Shown: positions 28,032 to 37,563 of the stretch, piece by piece | Numbering within the stretch: position 1 is the stretch's first letter | How the letters are laid out: each line of letters begins with the position of its first letter | Assembly: GCF_023072615.1 (NCBI RefSeq) | Contig: NZ_JAKNRW010000026.1 | Span: forward strand, 1-64,000 | Direction: 5' to 3' | From: Pseudomonas violetae | GTDB taxonomy: Bacteria > Pseudomonadota > Gammaproteobacteria > Pseudomonadales > Pseudomonadaceae | DNA length: 64,000 bases | The notes under the pieces: generated by a model | Database searches by the model: none | Told to the model about the DNA's origin: nothing | Seen by the model: only the letters and a program-made list of their open reading frames with translations | Translations under genes and position numbers: made by a program

Positions 28032-28794
28032 GGGGGTTCCTTGCCGGGGCGGCGATATTCATGGGGATTCGGTGCATACCGACCAGTGCCGGCAGCCATG
28101 TCGCGATCAGTCCCATCAACATCAGCGCAAAATACAACGCCGGGCTGATGAGGTGTTGTTGCAGCAGCAGGTTGAGAAAGACGATCTCGCTCAAGCCGCG
28201 AATATTCAGCAGGACACTTTCCCACCAGCGACTGGCGCCTTCAAACGAAGCACCGGCCCAGCCCAGTCCCAGCCAATTACCCAGCAGTTTGCTGGCGATC
28301 GGTAACATCAGCAGCGCTGCCAGCTGGACCCAGCCGAGGCTGTCCATGGCGCTATGGACGTCAATCTGTACGATGCCGAACGTGAGGATCAGCGGGGTCG
28401 CGATACTCGTCTGCAACCGACTCATCCAGACCGAAGGCAGCGGCAGGACCAATGGTACTTTCAAGGCCGCCATGCACAGCAGGTAGCCGATGCCGAGAAT
28501 CAACGCATTGAGCTTGAGGTGTTCGGCAACCACCAGTAGTGCGAAGAAACAGCCGCTGTGCAGTGCTGGCTGGCGCATGCCGAGCAGGCTCAGGAGCAAC
28601 GGCAGGCAGGCGCCGGCCAATGGCAGCAGCAGGCTGCTCAAATGCAGGCTGCCCTGGGCGATGGCGAACAGTGTCCAGCACGTCACGGCGATGAGGATGG
28701 CGGTCTGCACCAGGCGCGGGGTGGCCTCTCTCGGGTAATTGATGTTCCGCAGGTACCGGTACAGCACCGCAATCGCAGTAATGGCGATCTTCAT
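28018..28794 (-). CDS. Half-length CPA2-type antiporter-like membrane protein
   Basis: 258 aa, almost entirely hydrophobic (about 7-8 helices). The C-terminal part has the pattern of the second half of CPA2 Na+/H+ exchangers: LNIRGLSEIVFLNLLLQQHLI, ending ALMLMGLIATWLPALVG. Full family members are about 380 aa or more, so the N-terminal half is missing or replaced. The ATG at 28794 overlaps the apeM stop (ATGA), so it is translated as part of the cluster. The role is unknown; it could energise or aid pigment transport. Confidence 0.65.
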   Translation of the reverse strand: MKIAITAIAVLYRYLRNINYPREATPRLVQTAILIAVTCWTLFAIAQGSLHLSSLLLPLAGACLPLLLSLLGMRQPALHSGCFFALLVVAEHLKLNALILGIGYLLCMAALKVPLVLPLPSVWMSRLQTSIATPLILTFGIVQIDVHSAMDSLGWVQLAALLMLPIASKLLGNWLGLGWAGASFEGASRWWESVLLNIRGLSEIVFLNLLLQQHLISPALYFALMLMGLIATWLPALVGMHRIPMNIAAPARNPHANS

Positions 28795-31133
28795 GCGACC
28801 GACTCTGCGGCCGGAATCGCCAGGCGCTGGCGTCCTGCCCAAGGTGCGAGGATGAAACTGAACGCCAGACCCAGGCTCACCGAAAGGCCGAAGCTACTCA
28901 CCGCCGGAGTGCTCGATACCGCCAGCAAGCCGAACGACAGCCAGGTAGTGAGCGCCGCGAGCAAGGTACCCAGCAGGCTCACTGCGGCACCACCGACCTG
29001 CTCGCGCATGAGGATCGCGTAGTCGACGCTGATGGCGGTGACCAACAGCAGGCCGAACAGGCTGAACAGTGTCAGCGGCTGCCCAAGCCAGCCAAGGCTG
29101 GCCAGGCTGCACAATGCGGCCAGAAGCGGCAGAGTGACGATGCGCAGGGCGCCGCCGAGACCGAACGGCAGGATCAGCACCAGTACGATTAATACACAGG
29201 AAGCCAGTTTTAACTCAGCGGCACTGATCTGGGTGGCGGCGAAGACAGTGTTCAATTCGCCGAGGCGATCGACCAATTCGACACCGGGCAGGTCCAGTGC
29301 CTGGACTTGCAGCAGCGATGGGTTGTTCAAGCCTTGCAGACTGACCATGGCCGCCACGCCGCCGTCATCGGTCGAGCCGAGCCACAGCGTGCGGTAGGGC
29401 TCTGCCAAAGGGCCGAGCAGGGCCGAGTCGACGTCCTGGATTGGCAATGCGCGCAAGGTTTCAAGTTCGGCTTGCAGTGCTGCGACCGGTACTCCGAGGT
29501 CGAGCAACGGCTGCCAGAATTGCTCCAGCTTGCTCAATGCGTCGCGCACCTGGCGCTGCTCCTCGGGCGGGCTGACCAGTTGGTTGAGGGACAGATAACC
29601 CTGGAGTTTGTCCAGGTTGACCAACTGATCCAGACGCTCGCTCAGCGCGGTCTGGCGTTCGAGCAATTGCTGTTGATCAGCCGCCCGCACCAGGAAGAAT
29701 TGGCTGGTGGGCTGATACCCGGTGATGCGGGCGATGGTCTGGGCTTCGTCCGTCAGTTGCTGGGGCGCGCCGACCCATTGGCGAATATCGTTTTTGCTGT
29801 CGAGTTGCAGCAGGCCGGCGGTACAGAAGGCGACCAGCAGCGCCAACAATACTGGGGTACTGGCCCGTTTTAGCAGTGCTTCACGGCACAGCAGCAAGTT
29901 TTCGCAAACACTCAGCGGCCATTGCGCGGGGCGCAATTGCACACCCTTGAGCAGCGCTGGTAGCAGACAGACAGCACACAAGTAGGCGCCGATCAGACCC
30001 GCTGCGGAAAACACCGCGATCTGGGTGAGCGCTGGAAATGGCGTCCAGGCCAGGGCGAGGTAGCCGATACAGCTGGTAATCAGGCTGAGCGTCAGGCCGG
30101 GCAAGGTGAGGCGCAGGGCTGGCCAACTGCCCCAGGGTTTCAGGCTCCAGCTCTTGGACAGGTAATGCAGCGGGTAGTCGACCGCAACGCCGATCAGGCT
30201 CGAACCGAGCACCAGCGTCATCACATGCATATGGCCGAAAAGGGCGACGCAGGCCACCGCACCAAAGAGCATGCCCGCCAGCACCGGGACAAAGGCGAGC
30301 AACACCCGCCAGCACCGGAAGGCCAGGAGCAGCAGCAAGAGAATCCCGATCGTGGCGCCGCCGCCTACCCAGGTCATCTCGCGGGTGGCTTGTTGCTGGC
30401 CGTTAGCCGCGTATAGCAGCCCGCTGGCCGCCAGCAGTTGCACATGGGCTTCGGCGGCTTCGGCTCGGCTGCTTTTTAGCAGGTCGGCGACCTGCAGGGG
30501 CAGCGTCATGTCAAACGCGTTTCCGCTGGTGCGCACACGCAGCAACACCCAGCTCTTGCCGTCGGCATCGGCGATCAGCGCGCCGCTGCCGATGTCCAGT
30601 TGTACGGCACCTTGCTGCGGCTGGCTGTTCTGGATGCGTCCGGTCAAGCCCAGCCAGTCTTCCTGGCTGGGAACCAGGCTGAAGCTGGTGAAGGGGTCGA
30701 ACAGCGCTTGCACGCGCTGTTGGATGAAGGTGTCGGGGTGCTCGATCAACTGCTGGCGATCCTCGGTCGAGAGCATTGCCAAGCGACCTTGCAGCAGCTG
30801 CGTGCGCAGTGCCGGCAAGTCGCCTTGCAGGCTCCACTGGACCTTTTCGAACAGCCCGCTTGCCTGCCATCGCTCGCCGAGTTTCTGCGCCATGGCCACC
30901 GCCTGCTGGCGATCGATGTGGCCGACCAGCACCAGCATTTCGCGATTCAACGGCTCCTGCATGCGCTGCTCTGCGCGCAACTTCAGTGCGTCCGGCGCGG
31001 TGCCGGGCACCAGTTCCATCAGGTTGGCCGACAGCGGCGGGCCGTCGCGCCATTGCCAACCGGCAAGCGCCAGCACCAGCACCAGCAGGCTAAGGAAAAT
31101 CTGCGGCAGCCTGCGCTCACTCGGCAAAGTCAT
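28791..31133 (-). CDS. apeM: MMPL/RND-family exporter, ApeM-like
   Basis: 780 aa with two halves, each a membrane helix, a large periplasmic loop and five to six helices, the MMPL/RND plan. SSLIGVAVDYPLHYLSKSW and LLLVTAISVDYAILMRE are the matching helix-4 regions with conserved Asp-Tyr. It probably moves the lipid-linked polyene across or out of the inner membrane, working with the LolA-like carrier. It overlaps apeL by 17 bp. Confidence 0.9.
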   Translation of the reverse strand: MTLPSERRLPQIFLSLLVLVLALAGWQWRDGPPLSANLMELVPGTAPDALKLRAEQRMQEPLNREMLVLVGHIDRQQAVAMAQKLGERWQASGLFEKVQWSLQGDLPALRTQLLQGRLAMLSTEDRQQLIEHPDTFIQQRVQALFDPFTSFSLVPSQEDWLGLTGRIQNSQPQQGAVQLDIGSGALIADADGKSWVLLRVRTSGNAFDMTLPLQVADLLKSSRAEAAEAHVQLLAASGLLYAANGQQQATREMTWVGGGATIGILLLLLLAFRCWRVLLAFVPVLAGMLFGAVACVALFGHMHVMTLVLGSSLIGVAVDYPLHYLSKSWSLKPWGSWPALRLTLPGLTLSLITSCIGYLALAWTPFPALTQIAVFSAAGLIGAYLCAVCLLPALLKGVQLRPAQWPLSVCENLLLCREALLKRASTPVLLALLVAFCTAGLLQLDSKNDIRQWVGAPQQLTDEAQTIARITGYQPTSQFFLVRAADQQQLLERQTALSERLDQLVNLDKLQGYLSLNQLVSPPEEQRQVRDALSKLEQFWQPLLDLGVPVAALQAELETLRALPIQDVDSALLGPLAEPYRTLWLGSTDDGGVAAMVSLQGLNNPSLLQVQALDLPGVELVDRLGELNTVFAATQISAAELKLASCVLIVLVLILPFGLGGALRIVTLPLLAALCSLASLGWLGQPLTLFSLFGLLLVTAISVDYAILMREQVGGAAVSLLGTLLAALTTWLSFGLLAVSSTPAVSSFGLSVSLGLAFSFILAPWAGRQRLAIPAAESVA

Positions 31134-31728
31134 TTTGCTCCACTGCGCTCAACGGTTGTGCGCTCGTACTGTCCTGCATGCGCAAAAGGGTGCTGTCGCC
31201 CTGGGTTTCGAGCAATTCGATGTTTTGCACCAACTCGGCGCCAGTGATGTTGATCTGGTTGAATACCTGCTTGAGCAGCAGCGAGCGCGGGATCAGGGTC
31301 AACTTCCAGTCCAGTGCATCGCCACTGAGCGACAGTTCGAAATCCCGTTGCAGCCCGCTGCTGTCGCCTTGCAGCACCGCGAGGAACAGACGGTTCTGCT
31401 CAGCACCGGCACTCTTGCCCGGCAGCATTTGCCAGCCGTTGCCGTCGCGCCGGGCGATGCCCTTGGCGGTAATCCGGTAATCCTGTTGCAGCGGGGTTTT
31501 CAGCAGCCAGAGCAGGCCACTGTTTTTTGCCAGGACGAATGTGCCCTTGCTGGTCAGCGGTTGGGGCAGGGCGCGCAGGTGTTTTTCCTGGATGAAACTA
31601 CCGTGGATCACATCAGGTTTAGCCAGTTGATCGCTGAGCTGTTGCAGATCAAAAGCCTGGGCCAGCGAAGAACCCAGCAGCATGACGCCTGCCGACAAAA
31701 ACTTGCAGCAGGTTATCCGCAAGTTCAT
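31117..31728 (-). CDS. apeL: LolA-like periplasmic carrier, ApeL-like
   Basis: 203 aa with a signal peptide ending SSLAQA and a LolA/LolB-type half-barrel (GSFIQEKHLRALPQPLTSKG, FVLAKNSGLLWLL). It is probably a carrier of the polyene lipid between membranes. It overlaps the thioesterase by 4 bp and the exporter by 17 bp, which supports joint function. Confidence 0.87.
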   Translation of the reverse strand: MNLRITCCKFLSAGVMLLGSSLAQAFDLQQLSDQLAKPDVIHGSFIQEKHLRALPQPLTSKGTFVLAKNSGLLWLLKTPLQQDYRITAKGIARRDGNGWQMLPGKSAGAEQNRLFLAVLQGDSSGLQRDFELSLSGDALDWKLTLIPRSLLLKQVFNQINITGAELVQNIELLETQGDSTLLRMQDSTSAQPLSAVEQNDFAE

Positions 31729-32150
31729 TCGAGCACCTTTTGCACTGCATCGGTGAAAATCTTCGGTGAAGCGAGCTGCATCTCGCGGCTAGTCATGTCG
31801 ACGGCGACCTGTACGGACACGGCGCGGGTCAGGCGCTCGCCAGTTTCCAGGTCGGTGATCAGGTAGTTGATCTTCAACCGGTTCTCCCATTCCACCAGAT
31901 TCGCCCGGACGTTGAGCTTCTGGCCGAACACCGCGCCACGCACATACCGCAGCTGCAGGTCGATCACCGGCCAGGCGTAGCCCGACTCGACCATGGCGTT
32001 ATAGTTGTGGCCGATCCGGTCCAGCAACGCACAGCGTGCGACTTCCAGGTATTTGATGTAATGGCCGTGCCAGACGACGTTCATGGTGTCGATATCGAAG
32101 AACGGCACGAGGATTTGCGTATCAATGTGCAGCACGCCCTTGCTACGCAT
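31725..32150 (-). CDS. apeK: Acyl-CoA/ACP thioesterase, ApeK-like (4HBT family)
   Basis: Single hotdog thioesterase, 141 aa, with the 4-hydroxybenzoyl-CoA thioesterase signature PFFDIDTMNVVWHGHYIKYL, including the catalytic Asp. It probably edits or releases aryl/polyene chains. It overlaps the ammonia-lyase by 8 bp and apeL by 4 bp. Confidence 0.88.
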   Translation of the reverse strand: MRSKGVLHIDTQILVPFFDIDTMNVVWHGHYIKYLEVARCALLDRIGHNYNAMVESGYAWPVIDLQLRYVRGAVFGQKLNVRANLVEWENRLKINYLITDLETGERLTRAVSVQVAVDMTSREMQLASPKIFTDAVQKVLE

Positions 32151-33687
32151 GCAGCCTCCAGTGTTGTTCGGCGATACGCTTCAGGCATAGGCGCAACTCG
32201 CTCTCCAGGGCCCGGTCTTCAATGACTGGCGGAAAATCTTCGGCCAGCTGCGCGTGCATGGCGGCAAGTGCCGGCGGCAATGGGCGTGCGTCCTCGGCTT
32301 TACTGCGCAACCAGACGCCCTGGTTGGCGGCCAGCAGTGTCGCGGCGGCCACTTGTTCCGTCAGCTCCAGCACGCGAATGGCATCCCTTGCAGCAATGGT
32401 GCCCATGCTCACCTTGTCCTGATTGTGGCACTCGGTGGAGCGGGAAAAAACGCTGGCTGGCATGGTGTTCTTCAGGGCTTCTGCTGTCCACGCGCTTGTG
32501 CCGATCTGCACCGCCTTGAAGCCGTGATTGAGCATCGCCCGATCAGCCGTGGCGCCGGACAGATTGCTCGGCAAGCCATGGTTGTAGCGCTCGTCGACCA
32601 ACAGTGCGAGCTGTCGATCGAGCAGGTCGGCGACGTTGGCAACCAGGGTCTTCAGGCTATCCATGGCGAATGCGATATGACCACCGTAAAAATGTCCGCC
32701 GTGCAGTACACGCTCGGCGTCAGCGTCGATGATCGGATTGTCGTTGGCACTGTTGAGCTCTATTTCGATGAACGAGCGCAACCAGTTCAGGCTGTCGGCC
32801 AATACGCCTAGGACGTGGGGTGCGCAGCGCAGGGAATAGCGGTCTTGCAAACGATGCAGCGGCGCGGTCGGAGCGTCGATCGCCAGGTCCTTGCGCAGCC
32901 ATGCGGCGACTTGCATTTGCCCCGGGTGAGGTTTGGCGGCGAACAGGCGCTCGTCGAAGTGTTCCGGATTTCCTTGCAGCGCCACCACGTTCATTGCGGT
33001 GATGCGGGTGGCCAGTTGCAGCAGGTAATCGGCTCGCGCATAGGCCAGGCAGGCCAGGCCGGTCATGACGGCGGTACCGTTCATCAATGCCAGGGCTTCC
33101 TTGGGCCTGAGTACCAGGGGTTCCCAGCCCAGTTCACGATGGACGTCGGCGGCTGGCCGGCGTTCGCCACGAAACATGACTTCGCGCTCGCCGGACAATG
33201 TTGCGGCGACATACGACAGCGGGGTCAGGTCGCCGCTGGCGCCCACCGAACCTTCCTCCGGTATCAGCGGCAGAATGTCGTGTTCGAGAAAGGCCTGGAG
33301 GCGTTCCAGCAGTTCCACGCGAACCCCTGACACACCCTGGCACAGCGACTGCAGGCGCGCAGCGAGCACGGCTCGGGTCGCCTGGACGTCGAGTAACTTG
33401 CCCAGGCCACAACCGTGAAATGTATACAGATGACGAGGCAGCGCCTCAACGTGATGCAGCGGCACCGCGACTACACAGGAGTCGCCATAGCCGGTAGTCA
33501 CGCCATAAATCACCCCTTCCTTATCCAGCAGCGAATCCAGGAACTGCGCGCCCTTGGCGATGCGCTGGCGAAACAGGGCGTCGTCTTGCAACTGTGCAGG
33601 CACCTGGCGATTGGCCAGGGCCAGTACCTCTTCAATACTCAGGGGGAGTTTGCCGAAGGTAACCGGCTCAAGCGTTGGCGTCGTCAT
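32143..33687 (-). CDS. Aromatic amino acid ammonia-lyase (probable tyrosine ammonia-lyase)
   Basis: 514-aa MIO enzyme. Ala150-Ser151-Gly152 (GSVGASGDLTPLSY) forms the MIO cofactor, and Tyr61 (VIYGVTTGYGD) is the catalytic tyrosine. The selectivity loop reads LYTFHGCG with Phe90-His91, unlike the Ser-His of histidine lyases. In flexirubin and some APE pathways a tyrosine lyase makes 4-coumarate as starter; here that role follows from its place between thioesterase and acyltransferase genes. Phenylalanine or histidine as substrate is not excluded. It overlaps both neighbours (8 and 20 bp). Confidence 0.85.
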   Translation of the reverse strand: MTTPTLEPVTFGKLPLSIEEVLALANRQVPAQLQDDALFRQRIAKGAQFLDSLLDKEGVIYGVTTGYGDSCVVAVPLHHVEALPRHLYTFHGCGLGKLLDVQATRAVLAARLQSLCQGVSGVRVELLERLQAFLEHDILPLIPEEGSVGASGDLTPLSYVAATLSGEREVMFRGERRPAADVHRELGWEPLVLRPKEALALMNGTAVMTGLACLAYARADYLLQLATRITAMNVVALQGNPEHFDERLFAAKPHPGQMQVAAWLRKDLAIDAPTAPLHRLQDRYSLRCAPHVLGVLADSLNWLRSFIEIELNSANDNPIIDADAERVLHGGHFYGGHIAFAMDSLKTLVANVADLLDRQLALLVDERYNHGLPSNLSGATADRAMLNHGFKAVQIGTSAWTAEALKNTMPASVFSRSTECHNQDKVSMGTIAARDAIRVLELTEQVAAATLLAANQGVWLRSKAEDARPLPPALAAMHAQLAEDFPPVIEDRALESELRLCLKRIAEQHWRLHA

Positions 33688-34615
33688 CGGGCTTCCAGAA
33701 AGGGTAAAAGTTGAACCATTGTTGTGGTGCTTCGAGGCAATAGTGACCCAAGCGTTCGGCGTAGCGGGTGGCCCACTGATGAATGACCTGTTCTCGCTCG
33801 CTGCGCTTCCAGACCACGGCCTCGGTGAACGGTTCGAGTGTCAGCCGATAATCGCCCGTTGGCTTCTTCAGGCACAACAACAGGTTGACCGGGCACTTGA
33901 GCAGGCCAGCCAGCAGCCATGGTCCCTGCGGAAATGCGGCCTGATGGCCGAGAAAATCTACCGTAACGCTGCGCCCGCCGTGCAGTGGTACTCGATCACC
34001 GGCAATTGCCAGCCACTCGCCACGTTCCAGGCGCTCGTGCAGTTGCAGCATGATCACCGGGTCCAGCTCGCTGACCTGGATCAGGCGCAGGTTGGTCGCG
34101 CCGGCTTCCCCCAGCAATCGGTTGAACTGCTCGGCGTGCTTGGTGTGCACCAGCACGTTCATGGTGACCTTTTCGCCAATCTCCGCCAATGCGCGGCAGA
34201 CCTCGAGATTGCCCAGGTGCGCACCCACCAGCATCTGTCCGCGGGAGCCGCGCAATTTATCGCGCAGCAGGGCGGGGTCGATGATTTCGATCTGCTCGAT
34301 GCTCAGCTTGCCGTTCCAGACGTCGAGCTTGTCGAGCATCGAATCGGCAAACGCCATGAACTGGCCGAACACCCGCCAATGGGTAGGTCGCAAAGCGCTG
34401 CGACCGCTCCAGTCGGCAAGCCGCTGCTGGTATTGCCAGGCGCTGTGGCGAGCGCTTCGGCCGAAGAGGAAAAAGTACAGGACGATGCCATACAAAAGTG
34501 GGCTCAACAGGCGCCGGCCCAGCACCCGTGCACCGAATGCGGTGAGCTTCATCAGCCAGAAACTGCCGCGCTCTTCACGGTCGGCCCAATGGGCCTTGTT
34601 GGAGTTGCTGCTCAT
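33668..34615 (-). CDS. LpxL-type lysophospholipid acyltransferase of the APE cluster
   Basis: 315 aa; one N-terminal membrane helix (PLLYGIVLYFFLFG) and the HX4E catalytic motif GAHLGNLEVCR of the HtrB/LpxL family. It probably attaches an acyl chain to the polyene or its lipid anchor. In E. coli-type clusters this domain is fused to a GT2 domain (ApeJ); here it is a separate gene. The ATG at 34615 overlaps the GT2 stop (ATGA); the longer open frame upstream is not needed. Confidence 0.86.
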   Translation of the reverse strand: MSSNSNKAHWADREERGSFWLMKLTAFGARVLGRRLLSPLLYGIVLYFFLFGRSARHSAWQYQQRLADWSGRSALRPTHWRVFGQFMAFADSMLDKLDVWNGKLSIEQIEIIDPALLRDKLRGSRGQMLVGAHLGNLEVCRALAEIGEKVTMNVLVHTKHAEQFNRLLGEAGATNLRLIQVSELDPVIMLQLHERLERGEWLAIAGDRVPLHGGRSVTVDFLGHQAAFPQGPWLLAGLLKCPVNLLLCLKKPTGDYRLTLEPFTEAVVWKRSEREQVIHQWATRYAERLGHYCLEAPQQWFNFYPFWKPDDDANA

Positions 34616-35346
34616 GTTCGCCATCGCTGCCAGAGAATCGCCGGTGCCCGCAGCAACATGCCGAAAAATAGCCGCGTGTGCATGCTCGAAATCAGTACGT
34701 TGTCGTGGACCAGGCGAAAGTGTGAAACGCCATCCAGCGGATAATGAACCCGGGTGGGCAGCCAGAGCATCGGTTGATTGCGCCAGGCCAGTCGCACGAG
34801 GATGTCCGAGTCGAAATCCATGCGTTTGCCGATTTTCGTCGAGTCGATCAAGGCCAATGTGGACGGCAACGGATATACGCGAAAGCCGCACATCGAGTCG
34901 CGAATCTGCAACGACAGGGTGTTGATCCAGACCATCACGTGGGTCAGGTAGCGAGCGTACAGGCGGCCCTTGGGCACGCTGGCGTCGTATTGCGGGTATC
35001 CGCAGATCACCGCTTCGGGATGCGCTCGAGACTGCTTGATGAAGGTAGCGATGTCTTGCAGATCGTGCTGGCCGTCGGCGTCCACCTGCAACGCGTGAGT
35101 GAACCCCAGGCGCGACGCTTCACGCAGGCCGGTCATGACCGCACCACCCTTGCCCTGGTTGGCGGTCAGGCGAATCAGGAAAACCTCTTCGTGCAGCGCC
35201 AGGTGATCGAGCACCTTTGCACAGGACGGGGCGCTGGCATCGTCGACCAGAATGCAGGGTAGACCTCTGCCGAGCACCGCCTCGACCACAGCGGTGATCG
35301 CGGTTTCGTGGTTGTAGACCGGGATGACGGCACAGGGGTTATGCAT
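34612..35346 (-). CDS. Family 2 glycosyltransferase of the APE cluster
   Basis: 244 aa GT-A fold with CAVIPVYNHE at the N-terminus, CILVDDAS and the metal-binding ALQVDADGQHD, like DPM1-type polyprenyl-sugar transferases. It is probably part of the step that joins the polyene to a sugar/lipid anchor. The ATG at 35346 overlaps the ligase stop by 8 bp. It looks like the GT half of a split ApeJ. Confidence 0.86.
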   Translation of the reverse strand: MHNPCAVIPVYNHETAITAVVEAVLGRGLPCILVDDASAPSCAKVLDHLALHEEVFLIRLTANQGKGGAVMTGLREASRLGFTHALQVDADGQHDLQDIATFIKQSRAHPEAVICGYPQYDASVPKGRLYARYLTHVMVWINTLSLQIRDSMCGFRVYPLPSTLALIDSTKIGKRMDFDSDILVRLAWRNQPMLWLPTRVHYPLDGVSHFRLVHDNVLISSMHTRLFFGMLLRAPAILWQRWRT

Positions 35347-37021
35347 CGCTCGCCGCCTCCAGCACAATCCGCCCACTGGAACAGGTCGCGGTTTCATTGC
35401 GATAGGCGAAATACAGCTTGCCGCGCACCGGATCAAAACGCAGGTGCAGCTGGACCTGATCACCCGGGCGCACCAGTTGCTGAAATTTCAGGACTTCCAT
35501 GCCGGCGAATTTTGCCGGCAGATTCATCAACTGCTGACCCAGGGCGAGAGCCCAGTCTACCTGCACCACGCCGGGTAACACCGGTGCCTTGGGGAAATGG
35601 CCGCTGAAGAACGCGAGGTCCGGTGGCACCGCCAATTGCAGGCTCCACTCGCCATCGGCTTCGATCTGTTGCAGTACTTCTGGCAGCTTCGGCCGAGCAG
35701 CCAGCAATAACGCCTCGACATCCGCTTGAAGCAGCTTCCCTTGGCTGTTGAACGGCAGTTGTCGCAGAAAACGCCAGCGTCGCGGCAAAGCCAGGGTTTC
35801 GCAGTGCTGGCCCAGGTGCTGGCGCAGCTCGTCCGTTAGGGCGCGCCGGCCCTGATTGCGTAACGCGTGCAAGCCTGATTCGCTCAAGACCAACAGCGCG
35901 CCCAACGACGCGCGGTTTTCCTGAACCACTCCGAGGCGAGCTTCAGCCACCCAGTCATGGGTAGTCAACGCCTGTTCGAGCATCGGTAGCGAGATACGTT
36001 TTTCTTCCAGTTTGATGATTCGGTCCAGCCGCCCTCGTAGCTCGAAACGGCCATCGGCGGCAATCTGCGCAGCATCTGCGGTATGTTCAACATGCCCTGG
36101 GGGCATGTAGGGGGAGCTGATAAGCAACGCACCGTCACCGTCCAGAGTCAGTTCGACGTCGGCAAACGGCTGCCAGAGCTCATCGGCCTGCCGCCAGGCA
36201 ATTCCGCCAGTTTCCGAGCTGCCGAGGATCTCCGTCGGCCACTGCTGCAGGCGCTGGTGCAGGCTTCGCGCCGCTTCAACCGGCAACGCACCACCAGAAG
36301 AAAACACCCGACGCACCGTGCTCAGGGCCGGCCAGTCAAGGTTCTCGCCCATGCGCTTTAACAGTGCCGGGCTGGCGACCCAGGCGAACGTCGGATATTC
36401 GCGGCTGGCGCGCTGCAGGTCTTCCGGGAACGCCAGCTGCTTGCGCACGAACTGCCGACCGGCGCATAGAGGCCATAGCACTCGGAAGAGCAACCCATAG
36501 ATGTGTTGGGTAGCGACGCTGCCGATGATGCAGGCTTGGCTGAGGTCGGCGCCCCAAAGTGTCTCCAGGGCCTGTACTTCATTGGCCAGTTGGCGCAAGG
36601 TTTTGTCGATGCGCTTGGGTTCGCCGCTGGAGCCGGACGTGCACAGGCTTAGTTGGCAGTGGTCCAGGTCGAGCGCGGCGGTGCTCAGGGGCTCACCCCG
36701 GTAATCGTTCAGATGTGCGTCGTCGGCCAGGTCGGTCAGCCACAGGTCGACTTCCGTGGACCAGCGTTGGCGGGTCCCGGGTTGCAAGTCGGCCGGCAGC
36801 AGCACGCTGACGCCGGCACGCCAGGCTCCGAGCAGGGCAATTGCCAGGTCGGCGGCGTCTTCCAGGTGCACGGCAATGCGTCGAACGCCCTGGCTTTCAA
36901 GGCCGCCAGCCAGACGCAGTGCGCATTCGCACAGCTGTGCATGGTTGAGCAACGGCTCGGCCGTCACGACGCGCTCCGGCTGAGCCTTGAACAGCATTTG
37001 CTCAAGCTTTATCCAGTTCAT
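35339..37021 (-). CDS. apeH: Aryl-acid ligase fused to hotdog dehydratase (ApeH-ApeI fusion)
   Basis: 560 aa. Residues 1-445 are an AMP-forming ligase with P-loop SLCTSGSSGEPKRI, GSSETGG, and the C-terminal hinge and lysine region (RGRLDRIIKLEEKRISL; QLPFNSQGKLLQADV). Residues 450-560 are a FabZ/FabA-like hotdog with FFSGHFPKAPVLPGVVQVDW. It would activate the aryl starter onto an ACP and also dehydrate intermediates. In E. coli the two activities are separate genes (apeH, apeI). The ATG at 37021 has GAGG six bases upstream and overlaps the apeG stop; an in-frame start at 37054 is weaker. Confidence 0.88.
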   Translation of the reverse strand: MNWIKLEQMLFKAQPERVVTAEPLLNHAQLCECALRLAGGLESQGVRRIAVHLEDAADLAIALLGAWRAGVSVLLPADLQPGTRQRWSTEVDLWLTDLADDAHLNDYRGEPLSTAALDLDHCQLSLCTSGSSGEPKRIDKTLRQLANEVQALETLWGADLSQACIIGSVATQHIYGLLFRVLWPLCAGRQFVRKQLAFPEDLQRASREYPTFAWVASPALLKRMGENLDWPALSTVRRVFSSGGALPVEAARSLHQRLQQWPTEILGSSETGGIAWRQADELWQPFADVELTLDGDGALLISSPYMPPGHVEHTADAAQIAADGRFELRGRLDRIIKLEEKRISLPMLEQALTTHDWVAEARLGVVQENRASLGALLVLSESGLHALRNQGRRALTDELRQHLGQHCETLALPRRWRFLRQLPFNSQGKLLQADVEALLLAARPKLPEVLQQIEADGEWSLQLAVPPDLAFFSGHFPKAPVLPGVVQVDWALALGQQLMNLPAKFAGMEVLKFQQLVRPGDQVQLHLRFDPVRGKLYFAYRNETATCSSGRIVLEAASDA

Positions 37022-37563
37022 GGGTGGCCTCGTACCCGTTGTCGTATCAGCCATTCAATGGCAAACATCAGGCCCATCAATCCATAGGAAATCAGGCCGG
37101 TGTACAACATCCACCAACTTAGCGGGGCCCAGAGTGTCAGGGCTGTCGCAAGCAAGCCGTTACAGAGAAAAAACACACTCCAGGCAATCGTCACCTGGCG
37201 GGTATAAACAATGGCCTTGGGCGGCAATTGCGGTTCACGCAAGCGCGCCAGGCGCTCGACCATCGGCGGACCGTATTTGAGGCTCAAACCAAATAAGCCG
37301 AGCATGAACGCGCTGATCAGCACCGGATACCAGCGCAACAGCAGCGGGCTATCGAACAAGGCAAGCAGCAGGCAAAAGATGATGGCCGTCACGGCCATCC
37401 ACAAGCTGCCCGGTTTGCGTGGGCCGAGCAGCGCCCGCGCCAGCCAGAGGCTTCCCAGCAGCAGGCCGAACTGCCAAGGGGCAAAGTGTTCCATGCCGAA
37501 ATACACCGCGAAGGGGTACAGCAGGCCCGCCAGCAGCAGGCCGAGGCCGATCAGTCGCCTCAT
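37018..37563 (-). CDS. apeG: Integral membrane protein, ApeG-like
   Basis: 181 aa with about five to six membrane helices and no known catalytic motif. It corresponds to the COG4648-type membrane protein found at this place in APE clusters, between the ACPs and the ligase (YGPPMVERLARLREPQLP is a cytosolic loop). Function unknown, probably membrane organisation of the pathway. It overlaps both neighbours by 4 bp. Confidence 0.8.
   Translation of the reverse strand: MRRLIGLGLLLAGLLYPFAVYFGMEHFAPWQFGLLLGSLWLARALLGPRKPGSLWMAVTAIIFCLLLALFDSPLLLRWYPVLISAFMLGLFGLSLKYGPPMVERLARLREPQLPPKAIVYTRQVTIAWSVFFLCNGLLATALTLWAPLSWWMLYTGLISYGLMGLMFAIEWLIRQRVRGHP

Noticed and set aside
30271..31866. 531-codon open frame antisense to apeM/apeL
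   Set aside because: Spans two real, overlapping minus-strand genes; a low-complexity Ser/Arg translation.
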